Shown in pieces: positions 1 through 7,216 of a DNA stretch of 13,255 nucleotides. Both the position numbers and the translations under genes were made by a program. The notes below the pieces were generated by a model. It was given only the letters and a program-made list of their open reading frames with translations, ran no database searches and had not been told where the DNA came from. Location of the stretch: positions 1-13,255 of the forward strand of contig CAKQDN010000040.1 in assembly GCA_934229275.1 (NCBI GenBank). The letters are read 5' to 3'. Within the stretch, counting starts at the first letter, position 1. Each line of letters starts with the position of its first letter. The DNA is from an uncultured Clostridia bacterium. Its GTDB lineage: Bacteria; Bacillota; Clostridia; Christensenellales; Pumilibacteraceae.

Positions 1-2463
1 CGAATACCCGGCTCTTGAAAGAGTGCGATAAAATTCGCAGGTGAATTTACTGTCGCCGAGAATTTTTTTCGCCTGATCAAGACTTCTCGGGCAGACCGAA
101 AACTCTATGCCGCGGAAAGTATCGCCGCGATTTATTCCGTATGCTTCGACGGTATTATTCGTTCCCGCGATTTTAACGAGGTACGACGCCACGACGCCGA
201 GGTCGGAACCGAGTTCCGCTCCCGAACTTTGCAGATAAAGCGGCGTGCTTGACTTGTCGGTCGCTGCCGTTTCGCGAGCAAAATAATCGTAAGGGATCGC
301 GGACGAGCGCGGATAAAGCAGGCTGTCTTCCACATGCGTGGACGAAACGTCCTCGTCGATCAGCAGGAAATAGGTATGCGACGCGCTTTCGAGCCGCTCG
401 GTGACGGTAGAAAAACCGTTCTTTTTGCTTATTTTGATACCGGCGTCGCCCCAAGTGCAGTCAACGACGTACCACTCTCCGTCCAAAAGCACTTTGTTCC
501 AGGCGTGGCCGCCCTTATCCGAGCCGCTGCCGGCGTAACCGGTTACGCGCACCGCTTTGACGTTTGCCATGTTACACAAAAACGCATACGTCTTGCTCAT
601 AGCGTCACAAACGCCGTACGTTTTGCCGCTTTTTTCGTTGCTTTCGATAAGCACGCTTTCCATATAAAACGACGCGGATTTTACCGACTGCTCGATTCCG
701 AGGTCCGTGACGCCGCCGTCGTATGTGTTCTTATTCATGATATACTCGTATATGGCGCGGGCGATTTCCTCGTCGGACATTTCCTCGCATACGATGCTGC
801 CGAGTACTTTTTTCGCGTACTCGTACACTTTTTCGGCAGACGTGCCGACCGCAGGGACGGGAATGTAGCCCTTTTCCGCCACTCTGTACATCTGATCGGT
901 GGTCGAAACGGTGATTTTGCCGTTTTTCGCCGCCGAGAAATAGTTGATCTCCGTGCCGACGCGATAGTTTACGGGAAGCGCGTCCAGTGAGTCGTAGTGG
1001 TACTTCTGATTATACGACGAGCGCACCGAAGGCGTATTAACCGTGTAGAATTCTATAGTGACGGTCGCCGTTTTTCCGTCCGCCGAACCGCCTATGTTGT
1101 ACGAGCCGGTTATACCCGAATATTCGAACGCGCGCGAGAGAAGATCGTCGTAATCGCCGTAGTCGAACGCCATATAAACGCGTTCCGTCCAGCGAGTGGA
1201 CTTGACGCCTATGGGCTGCTTGCGAAAGTACATCATATAGTCGAAGAAATCGAAAAATTCTTCCTCGTCGCTTATATACGAATTGCCGTACACATACTTC
1301 TTTTTAAGGTAGTATTTTTCAAGATCGCCTACTTCTTCGACCGAAGCCCACGCCGCTTCGCCGGAAGAAAAGTTCTCGTTCGCGACCGCTTTTACTTCTA
1401 TTTTATATGGTTTTTCATCATCGAGCGACAAAACGGCTTCGTGACTGTCGGTTATAACCGTTTTTACAGTGTTTTCGCCGTCGAAAGCGGTGACGCGGTA
1501 TTTTACTCCGTTCGATCCGTTCCACTTGACCGTAAGGTCCGGATAAGCGTCGTCGTAACTTGCGGTAACGTCGGATGCAGCCGCCTCTCCCTTTACGGTC
1601 ATATTAACGACTGCGGAAGATTTATCTCCGCAAACGGCGTACACCTCGAAAACGTCTGCCTTTTGCGCTTTGAATTCAAACGTTTCGCCCTCGTGCATAA
1701 ACTCGCCGTTTACATACCATTCGGCGTACTCGAACTCTTTTTCGAGCGAAAAAACGGCGGTTTCGCCCTTTTGAATCGTTTTATCGTTTACCGTTATCAC
1801 GGGCGACGGAATTTCGCCTTCGACGTAGCCTGCGAGCGCGGACGCGGTTATTTTTTTGCCGTCAGACACTATGCTTGCGGTTATTTCATGCACGCCTGCG
1901 GACTTCTTGTAAAGCGTGAGCGGATTGCCCGTAAAAGAAACCGCGGAGCCGTCCACTTTCCACTCTATTTTATACGAGGAAGCCGAACGCGCTCCGTCGT
2001 CGAGCGAAAGATATGCGTCTACGGAATAGGGGCTGCCGAGCGGCAAAATTCTGCCGAGCGGAAACACGAGTTCCGCTTTGTGCGCGGTTTCGGTTACTGT
2101 GACGTCGAGATACGCTTTATAGCCTTGAGCCGTAGTGAGCGTGACGCGCGTTTTACCCGCGCTGCGAGCGGTTACCGTTTTGCCTGCCGCTCCGACCACG
2201 GTGGAATCGGACGACGAAAGCGAAAATCCGATTTCCGACGGAGAAACGTTTTCGCTAAGGTCCGCAAACCTTAAATCTTCGTGCGTGAAAGTGCGTGTTT
2301 CGCCCTTTTCGATAGTCAGCGTACTCGTGTCGAAGTACACCGAATAGCCCGACTTAAGATCGCCGATAAGCGAGTCGAGCGAGCCGCAGCCGAAAAACGG
2401 TAACGTCAAAGCGACGACCGCCAGCAAACACGTTATTAAACTGCGCGTTAATTTTTTTCTCAT
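1..2463 (-). CDS. Secreted transglutaminase-like lipoprotein with Ig/FN3-like domains (C-terminus cut off by window edge)
   Basis: The frame stays open for 821 codons from ATG 2463 to base 1 with no stop, so the C-terminus is missing. The N-terminus is a lipoprotein signal peptide: MRKK, a hydrophobic stretch at residues 5-24, then PFFGC with the lipidation cysteine at 26. Next come beta-rich repeats: a bacterial Ig-like (Big2-type) segment at about 42-125, two further Ig-like segments to about 295, and an FN3-like segment at about 300-385 around W314. A transglutaminase-like core lies at about 560-690. Its apparent catalytic triad is Cys619 (YGVCDAMS), His653 (GGHAWN) and Asp668 (VVDCTWGD), with the spacing usual for the family. 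Family members are cysteine-dependent enzymes: protein cross-linkers, amidases or proteases. Location is predicted to be the outer face of the membrane. There is no Shine-Dalgarno sequence before this ATG, and the promoter directly abuts it. Fold and triad are well supported; the exact reaction and substrate are not known. Confidence 0.9.
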   Translation of the reverse strand, partial: MRKKLTRSLITCLLAVVALTLPFFGCGSLDSLIGDLKSGYSVYFDTSTLTIEKGETRTFTHEDLRFADLSENVSPSEIGFSLSSSDSTVVGAAGKTVTARSAGKTRVTLTTAQGYKAYLDVTVTETAHKAELVFPLGRILPLGSPYSVDAYLSLDDGARSASSYKIEWKVDGSAVSFTGNPLTLYKKSAGVHEITASIVSDGKKITASALAGYVEGEIPSPVITVNDKTIQKGETAVFSLEKEFEYAEWYVNGEFMHEGETFEFKAQKADVFEVYAVCGDKSSAVVNMTVKGEAAASDVTASYDDAYPDLTVKWNGSNGVKYRVTAFDGENTVKTVITDSHEAVLSLDDEKPYKIEVKAVANENFSSGEAAWASVEEVGDLEKYYLKKKYVYGNSYISDEEEFFDFFDYMMYFRKQPIGVKSTRWTERVYMAFDYGDYDDLLSRAFEYSGITGSYNIGGSADGKTATVTIEFYTVNTPSVRSSYNQKYHYDSLDALPVNYRVGTEINYFSAAKNGKITVSTTDQMYRVAEKGYIPVPAVGTSAEKVYEYAKKVLGSIVCEEMSDEEIARAIYEYIMNKNTYDGGVTDLGIEQSVKSASFYMESVLIESNEKSGKTYGVCDAMSKTYAFLCNMANVKAVRVTGYAGSGSDKGGHAWNKVLLDGEWYVVDCTWGDAGIKISKKNGFSTVTERLESASHTYFLLIDEDVSSTHVEDSLLYPRSSAIPYDYFARETAATDKSSTPLYLQSSGAELGSDLGVVASYLVKIAGTNNTVEAYGINRGDTFRGIEFSVCPRSLDQAKKILGDSKFTCEFYRTLSRAGYS

Positions 2464-2469
2464 GTCGAA

Positions 2470-2498
2470 ATTATACCACACGCTTTAATTTTAATCAA
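2470..2498 (-). promoter_or_regulatory. Extended -10 promoter of the transglutaminase-like gene, predicted leaderless
   Basis: Read on the minus strand: TTGATT (2498-2493) as -35, a 17-base spacer, then TGG-TATAAT with the -10 hexamer at 2475-2470. This is a consensus -10 with the extended TGn element. Six bases separate the hexamer from the ATG at 2463, so a normal start of transcription falls on the A of ATG itself, leaving no room for a ribosome binding site. Confidence 0.75.
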
Positions 2499-2562
2499 CT
2501 GCTTTGTGTCAAAAATTACATAATTTTCGTTGTTTTTCAGCGTCTTTTCACATATTTTGACA

Positions 2563-3126
2563 TTACCTTATACTTTCTTCGCGCACGGCGAAACTACCTT
2601 GCGGAGAAGAACACGCCGGGCATACTTCGGGCGCGATCCCGGAGAGGCAAACGTAGCCGCAATTGTCGCATTTCCACATAACGGGAGTCTTTTTCTCGAA
2701 CGTGTCGCCGAGCGTTATGTTTGCCGCAAGTTCTAGGTAAGCCTGCTCGTGCGCGCTTTCCGCGACGGCTATAAGGCGCATGCGTCTGGCGATGTCCGTA
2801 AAGCCTTCCTCTTCCGCCTCGCAGGCGAATTGCTCGTAAAACGCGCTCCACTCTTTGCGCTCCGAGCGCGCGGCGTCGAGCAGATTTTTCGCGGTATCGG
2901 GCGAAATTACTCCCAATTCGTTCATCCACAGAAGGGCGTGAGCCTGCTCGTTCTGCGCGGTTTTGAGAAAAATCTCAGAAACGGAAACGTAGCCCTCTTT
3001 TTCGGCGGCGGCAGCGAACGCTTCGTACTTTGCTCTTGCAGTCGCTTCCGCACGGACCGCCTCCCACAGATTTTTCTCGGTTTTGGTGCCTTTCAACTTT
3101 TTATCGGTTAAATTTATTTTACTCAT
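2563..3126 (-). CDS. rbr: Rubrerythrin with C-terminal rubredoxin-like domain
   Basis: The 187-residue protein has the standard rubrerythrin layout and length: a four-helix diiron domain at about 12-140, then a rubredoxin-like iron site with C153-x2-C156 and C169-x2-C172. Rubrerythrins reduce hydrogen peroxide in the cytoplasm of anaerobes, taking electrons through the rubredoxin iron. Diiron ligands recognisable by family pattern are Glu27, Glu60, His63, Glu92, Glu123 and His126. The normal EWTELYPEF-type motif reads EWSAFYEQF here, so the second conserved glutamate of that helix (Glu97 in Desulfovibrio vulgaris numbering) is Ala95. This may change the iron site. The start gives the expected N-terminus just before the conserved KGTKTEKN, but no clear Shine-Dalgarno sequence precedes it. 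The gene lies 50 bases downstream of the collagen-gene terminator and about 100 bases upstream of the transglutaminase-like gene, with no strong terminator in that second gap, so read-through into it is possible. Confidence 0.93.
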   Translation of the reverse strand: MSKINLTDKKLKGTKTEKNLWEAVRAEATARAKYEAFAAAAEKEGYVSVSEIFLKTAQNEQAHALLWMNELGVISPDTAKNLLDAARSERKEWSAFYEQFACEAEEEGFTDIARRMRLIAVAESAHEQAYLELAANITLGDTFEKKTPVMWKCDNCGYVCLSGIAPEVCPACSSPQGSFAVREESIR

Positions 3127-3173
3127 ACGTCAATTATTCCGATTATGCGCGAAAAATAAACGCGGCAGAATAT

Positions 3174-3213
3174 AAAAAGACGAACCGAACGCGTTTTTTT
3201 CGTCCGATTCGCC
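3174..3213 (-). terminator. Intrinsic terminator after the collagen-like lipoprotein gene (probably bidirectional)
   Basis: On the minus strand a 13-base-pair stem (GGCGAATCGGACG at 3213-3201 with CGTTCGGTTCGTC at 3191-3179, three of the pairs being G-U) encloses a 9-base loop and is followed by TTTTTATA. On the plus strand the same stem is followed by TTTT. It separates the lipoprotein gene from rbr. Confidence 0.8.
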
Positions 3214-3217
3214 TTTT

Positions 3218-3234
3218 ACGGAAGCCTGTTCCGT
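3218..3234 (-). other. Small perfect hairpin just before the terminator
   Basis: ACGGAA-CAGGC-TTCCGT on the minus strand forms a perfect 6-base-pair stem with a 5-base loop. It lies between the lipoprotein stop codon (3257) and the main terminator. No T-run follows directly, so it is more likely an accessory 3'-end structure than a terminator by itself. Confidence 0.4.
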
Positions 3235-3256
3235 CAATCAAAGGGGTTATGAAGAA

Positions 3257-5971
3257 TTATCTTTCCGTGATTTTGCCGTACATATCGATTACGAGATATT
3301 TGCTCGGATTGAAATGCTCGACCTTTTTTCCGTTATATGTGATTTTGAACTCGGTGTTGTCGATGGAATTCGCCCCGAAAATGCTGAAGTAGAGCGGCTG
3401 CGAATAGTCGGTAAACGAACATAGCGGCTGTATGACCTTAATGGCTTCGTTGGGAAGGAACATTTCGACGTACGCATAGTCGCCTTTTACTATTCGCTTA
3501 ATCTTTATGCCGTCAATTCTTTTAAGCCACTTATATCCCAGAGATTTACCCGTAGCGTCGTGCGTCTGAACCGCGATGTCCTCGCCCCAGAACTTGAACA
3601 TGAGGATGTTCTCGCGGCGACCGGTCTGCGTTCCTGAGGTGTCGAGCATGAAGAACACTTTGTCGAAGAGATTGTAGCAATCGGTTTCGGCTTTGAAGTA
3701 CACTCCGAGCGCGTTTCTGTGCACTGCGGTTCTCCAAATGTTACCCTTGTGTTCGGTCTGTACGTCGCCCATATCGGTGTACGCGATCTGCTCGTCGAAC
3801 ACTTTATCGAAAGCGTACGAGTCGTCGATAAAGAATTTGCCGTCAATCAGTTTCATAGGCAGTTTTCCGAAATAGATTTTGGCGCGGTCGCCCGTCGTGA
3901 AGTATATTTCGTTGTCGTACATAAAGAATTCGGGGTACTGGAAGGACGTGAGCGAGCAAAATTTATACAAACTCGTCCAGTTTTCGCCGTCGGTGGAATA
4001 ATCGAAGTTGAAAATAGAACGGCTGTACTGATTCCAGCCCATGAAATACGTTCCGGCAAAGTTGTTGAGCGTGGGTTTGGAATTAGTTCCGCCGGCGCAG
4101 AAATCCTCGGTTCTCGGCGTGGACCATTTTACTCCGTCCGCGCTGTACGAGAAATAATAATCTTTGGAGTTTCCTCCGTACGTCGTATTCGTCGAAACAA
4201 GGTCATTACGGATGATGCTCATCCAGGTGCCGTCGTTTTTACGCATGATGCCCGACTCGGACAACTGAACCTTGGAATTGCCCGCGCCGAAATGTCCGAT
4301 TACGGATATGCAGTCGAGAGTGTCGTTAAGCATGCCGAGCGCGTTTTGCTTGCCTGCAAAATTGTTGAGCGCGACGTACGTTTTGTCGTCGTATTCGATA
4401 ATATCGAAAATGAACGCGCTGTTGTCGGCAGAAAAACACTCGATGCCTGCCGCAATCGCGAGGTCGTAGTACGCTTTGGGCGTGAAATCGACCTTGCCTT
4501 CGGGCGTTAAAAGTTTCATTCTGTACACGTTTTCGTCAAACGTACCGCTGTTTACGTCGTAGTCGAGGTAGTACATGAGCGACTGACGAACGCCGGGACG
4601 CTCGCTCGTGAAGAACACGCGAAGAGTGTTTTCGTCCTTTTTGATTATTCTCGGAACGAAAGTCGCGCCGACGTCAAGCGTTTCGTTTGCGAAAGCCTGC
4701 TCGCCGCGGCTGATGATTTTGACCTCGACGGCGCCGGTTTTAAGATCGACTATGCTCATGGCGCAGTACACGAAATCCCAATTTGCCGCTTCGCCTTCTT
4801 TTACGTCGTTTGCCTCGTACACGATATACGCTTTGCCGTCGTGGATAAGGAAATGCGCGTCGTGCGCTCCCTTTACCACGCTGTCGGTTACCGTTAACAT
4901 GGATTTAAGTACCGCGTCGCCTGCTTTTTCGGGCGAATAGTTTTTATTTATGCCTGCAAGATTTACCATACCGTCTTTGCGCTCCTCTTTTTCAACCTGC
5001 TTTTTCATGACCACATTCGTTTCACTGCCGTCCGAATAAGTGTATTTATACGTCACGGTCGTCGCGTCCTCGGCAATAACCTCTATCGAAGTTATATAAA
5101 CCGTGTCACCCTTATCTCCTTTATCTCCTTTTTCGCCTTGAGCGCCGGGATCTCCTTTATCGCCCTTTTCGCCCTTGGCTCCGGTTTCGCCCTTTTCGCC
5201 TTGAGCGCCGGTGTCGCCTTTATCTCCCTTTTCGCCTTGGGCACCGGTGTCGCCTTTATCTCCCTTTTCGCCTTGGGCTCCGGTGTCGCCTTTGTCACCC
5301 TTTTCGCCTTGGGCTCCGGTGTCGCCCTTTTCGCCTTGCGCGCCGGTATCACCTTTGTCACCTTTTTCGCCTTGGGCTCCGGTATCACCTTTGTCGCCTT
5401 TTTCGCCCTGAGCGCCGGTTTCGCCCTTTTCGCCTTTCTCGCCTTGGGCTCCGGTTTCACCTTTATCTCCTTTCTCGCCCTGGGCTCCGGGATCGCCTTT
5501 ATCACCCTTTTCGCCTTGGGCTCCGGTATCACCTTTGTCACCCTTTTCGCCTTGGGCTCCGGTGTCGCCTTTTTCGCCCTGAGCGCCGGTTTCGCCCTTT
5601 TCGCCTTTTTCGCCCTGAGCGCCGGGATCGCCTTTATCACCCTTTTCGCCCTGGGCTCCGGTGTCGCCTTTATCTCCTTTTTCGCCTTGAGCGCCGATGT
5701 CGCCTTTATCTCCTTTCTCGCCTTGGGCTCCGGTTTCGCCCTTATCTCCTTTCTCGCCCTGGGCTCCGGTGTCGCCTTTATCTCCCTTTACCGTGCCGAT
5801 GAGCGTAAAGTCATCGTCGCCGACATAGCGAATATAAAGAACTCCGTTTTCGATTTTAACTTCGTCGATGGACTTAACGTTTGCGCCCGCAGCACAGCCG
5901 AATACGCTGAAAGCAGCAATAATCGACATCAAAAAAACCGTTACTTTAATGAACAAATTCCGTTTTCTCAT
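3257..5971 (-). CDS. Collagen-like surface lipoprotein with BNR/sialidase-like propeller and C-terminal CBM9/DOMON-like domain
   Basis: 904 residues. A lipoprotein signal peptide (MRKR, hydrophobic 6-24, VFGC with Cys26) indicates attachment to the outer face of the membrane. A short linker (27-62) leads into 76 consecutive Gly-X-Y triplets (63-290), mainly the 12-residue unit GEKGDKGDTGAQ; it should form a trimeric collagen-like rod. Residues about 291-345 are a beta-hairpin linker. Residues about 345-740 look like a beta-propeller of the BNR/sialidase type: two Asp boxes are visible, SADGVKW (610-616) and STDGENW (659-665), 49 residues apart, and AHDAHFLIHDGKAYIVYEA resembles the first blade of BNR-type glycan-processing or glycan-binding proteins. 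Residues about 745-904 look like a CBM9/DOMON beta-sandwich. I do not see a convincing full set of sialidase catalytic residues, so it could be a lectin-like binder as easily as an enzyme. It has its own strong promoter and a good ribosome binding site, and ends at a terminator. Architecture is well supported; the ligand is unknown. Confidence 0.88.
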   Translation of the reverse strand: MRKRNLFIKVTVFLMSIIAAFSVFGCAAGANVKSIDEVKIENGVLYIRYVGDDDFTLIGTVKGDKGDTGAQGEKGDKGETGAQGEKGDKGDIGAQGEKGDKGDTGAQGEKGDKGDPGAQGEKGEKGETGAQGEKGDTGAQGEKGDKGDTGAQGEKGDKGDPGAQGEKGDKGETGAQGEKGEKGETGAQGEKGDKGDTGAQGEKGDKGDTGAQGEKGDTGAQGEKGDKGDTGAQGEKGDKGDTGAQGEKGDKGDTGAQGEKGETGAKGEKGDKGDPGAQGEKGDKGDKGDTVYITSIEVIAEDATTVTYKYTYSDGSETNVVMKKQVEKEERKDGMVNLAGINKNYSPEKAGDAVLKSMLTVTDSVVKGAHDAHFLIHDGKAYIVYEANDVKEGEAANWDFVYCAMSIVDLKTGAVEVKIISRGEQAFANETLDVGATFVPRIIKKDENTLRVFFTSERPGVRQSLMYYLDYDVNSGTFDENVYRMKLLTPEGKVDFTPKAYYDLAIAAGIECFSADNSAFIFDIIEYDDKTYVALNNFAGKQNALGMLNDTLDCISVIGHFGAGNSKVQLSESGIMRKNDGTWMSIIRNDLVSTNTTYGGNSKDYYFSYSADGVKWSTPRTEDFCAGGTNSKPTLNNFAGTYFMGWNQYSRSIFNFDYSTDGENWTSLYKFCSLTSFQYPEFFMYDNEIYFTTGDRAKIYFGKLPMKLIDGKFFIDDSYAFDKVFDEQIAYTDMGDVQTEHKGNIWRTAVHRNALGVYFKAETDCYNLFDKVFFMLDTSGTQTGRRENILMFKFWGEDIAVQTHDATGKSLGYKWLKRIDGIKIKRIVKGDYAYVEMFLPNEAIKVIQPLCSFTDYSQPLYFSIFGANSIDNTEFKITYNGKKVEHFNPSKYLVIDMYGKITER
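5102..5785 (-). repeat. Tandem 36-bp repeat array encoding 76 Gly-X-Y triplets
   Basis: The array encodes residues 63-290 of the lipoprotein. Twenty units can be laid out: most are 36 bases (12 residues); three interior units and the first are 27 bases (9 residues). All length changes are multiples of 9 bases, so neither the reading frame nor the Gly-X-Y phase is ever broken. Units differ by synonymous changes and by swaps at one site (GDT, GET, GDP, GDI). GAQ occurs 18 times, each followed by GEK; proline appears only three times. Confidence 0.95.
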
Positions 5972-5976
5972 AATTT

Positions 5977-5982
5977 CTCTCC
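5977..5982 (-). promoter_or_regulatory. Ribosome binding site of the collagen-like lipoprotein gene
   Basis: GGAGAG lies a few bases before the ATG at 5971 and supports this start. Confidence 0.8.
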
Positions 5983-5996
5983 GTTAGTTTTTTTCC

Positions 5997-6025
5997 ATTA
6001 TAACACGGAAAACGAACAAGGTCAA
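5997..6025 (-). promoter_or_regulatory. Strong extended -10 promoter of the collagen-like lipoprotein gene
   Basis: Minus strand: -35 TTGACC (6025-6020), a 17-base spacer, then TGT-TATAAT with the -10 hexamer at 6002-5997. The -10 is consensus with the extended TGn element, and the -35 matches at 5 of 6. Transcription would start near 5990, leaving a leader of about 19 bases that holds the ribosome binding site. Confidence 0.85.
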
Positions 6026-6066
6026 TGTTTAACGAAGTTCAGAAATATGGTAAATTTTTCGTTCAA
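6011..6066. promoter_or_regulatory. Candidate operator: AACGAA repeats around the -35 of the lipoprotein promoter
   Basis: AACGAA occurs at 6011-6016 and 6031-6036 (20 bases apart), and its inverse TTCGTT at 6058-6063. The second and third copies form an imperfect dyad (TTTAACGAA / TTCGTTCAA, 8 of 9 positions) just upstream of the -35 element. The ArsR-type regulator gene ends 130 bases away. The rest of the gap up to 6192 is AT-rich and holds a short TTAAAC-GAGG-GTTTAA hairpin near 6145 but no terminator that I can support. Confidence 0.25.
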
Positions 6067-6192
6067 AGTTACGGTTTTTATGTTTTTATTGTGTTTTCGA
6101 TGCTGCAATTATAAGCACGGAAGGGCTGTTTCGTCGGCTTAAACCCTCGTTTAACGGACTCGCTCGTAAAGCGGAGCGCAATATGCTATAAA

Positions 6193-7209
6193 CTAATCGT
6201 CATTGCGCACGGTGACGGTCATCCTGACGTTTTGAGGATAGTCGCCGAACGTTTTGCCGAAAATGTTGAATCCGCCGACGAATTCGCTGTCTTTTTTACA
6301 TTCCACTTTAAAAATAGTTCTGTCGGGGCAGTCGTTCTCGAAAATGTCGAGAGTGGGCTGCGAGCGGACTTTTTCGCCGTTTAAGTACACGCCGTCGCGC
6401 TTTATTCCGATGCGGATGAGTTCGCCGTACATGCTTCCGCCGGTTTTCCACCAGGCGGGAGTGAGAACGCCGCGTCTGTCGCCGAAATCGTGCGGGCAAA
6501 CGTAAGAACAAAGTTCTTTTCCGTCGAGCGAGAACGTGACTTCGCTTTTCCAGCCCATGCGCGAAAGCGGCGCTTCGGAGCATATTTCGAGGCTGAATTC
6601 CACACATTCGGGCTTTTCACTCTTCCATTCGGCAGGGAAAGCGTATTCGACGAAACCGCTTTTACTCAGCCACAGCAGCGACGCGTTCATTCTTTCGGGC
6701 GAAAAAATGCCGCGTTCGTTCGGATTATAAACCTTAAAATCGTCGGCGTAACTAATATAATCGTCAACGCGAGCGTCGACGTACGCTCCGACCGGCATTT
6801 CCACCGAATAGGTGCGGAATTCAGACTTCAGCATTTCGTCGGTCGTATAAAACAGCGCGAGCGCCATCATGGAATGTTTTACCGTGACATTCTGCACAAA
6901 GCCCTTTTTATTGGGCTCGTAATCTACATTTATAAGACCGGCTTTTCTAAGCACTTCGATGTGGAAAAGCACCGTAGAGTTGCCGAGATTGAGTTTTTTC
7001 CCTATTTCGGACACGCGCGTGTTGCCGTGAAACGCCATTTTGATTATTTCGAGGCGTATTTCGTTTCCGAGCGCCTTGAACACTTCCGCCGCAACCGGAA
7101 TATCGTCGTCATGGAGCGAAAACATAGCCACTTGTTTATCGTAGCGATCCAGACGTACGTTCAGTTTTCTTCCGATATATTTGTCGAGCAAATTTTTCTC
7201 GTTTTCCAT
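6193..7209 (-). CDS. ArsR-type winged-helix transcriptional regulator with a C-terminal beta-rich domain
   Basis: 338 residues, about three times a plain ArsR protein. Residues about 38-100 form a winged helix-turn-helix: VFKALGNEIRLEII (43-56) matches the ArsR-family first helix, VSEIGKKLNL is the positioning helix, and STVLFHIEVLRKAGLI (78-93) the recognition helix and lead into the wing. The metal-binding ELCVCDL-type motif of arsenic and zinc sensors is absent, so it is unlikely to be a metal sensor. Residues about 160-338 are predicted beta-sandwich, rich in aromatic residues (for example TPAWWKTGGSMYGELIRIG) and ending GGFNIFGKTFGDYP. I recall similar tails on Firmicutes regulators near carbohydrate genes, which would suggest binding of a sugar-like ligand; this is inference. 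Its ribosome binding site is good. Adjacent genes are separated by a terminator upstream and a promoter-bearing gap of about 220 bases downstream. The nearest plausible target is the collagen-like lipoprotein gene. Confidence 0.85.
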   Translation of the reverse strand: MENEKNLLDKYIGRKLNVRLDRYDKQVAMFSLHDDDIPVAAEVFKALGNEIRLEIIKMAFHGNTRVSEIGKKLNLGNSTVLFHIEVLRKAGLINVDYEPNKKGFVQNVTVKHSMMALALFYTTDEMLKSEFRTYSVEMPVGAYVDARVDDYISYADDFKVYNPNERGIFSPERMNASLLWLSKSGFVEYAFPAEWKSEKPECVEFSLEICSEAPLSRMGWKSEVTFSLDGKELCSYVCPHDFGDRRGVLTPAWWKTGGSMYGELIRIGIKRDGVYLNGEKVRSQPTLDIFENDCPDRTIFKVECKKDSEFVGGFNIFGKTFGDYPQNVRMTVTVRNDD

Positions 7210-7216
7210 CGCATTT

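Noticed and set aside
997..2274. Plus-strand open frame of 425 codons, and another at 334-990
   Set aside because: Both lie antisense to the transglutaminase-like lipoprotein, are rich in Arg, Val and Tyr, and have no recognisable domains or upstream signals.
2507..2562. Inverted repeat TGTCAAAA / TTTTGACA between rbr and the transglutaminase-like gene
   Set aside because: The arms are 8 bases with a 40-base loop in AT-rich DNA; no T-run terminator follows. Not convincing as terminator or operator.
5138..6142. Long plus-strand open frame of 334 codons rich in FALGSG and FALSAG
   Set aside because: It is the complement of the collagen-like repeat array; the reverse complement of a Gly-X-Y repeat stays open by composition. 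The minus-strand frame has a signal peptide, domains, promoter and ribosome binding site.
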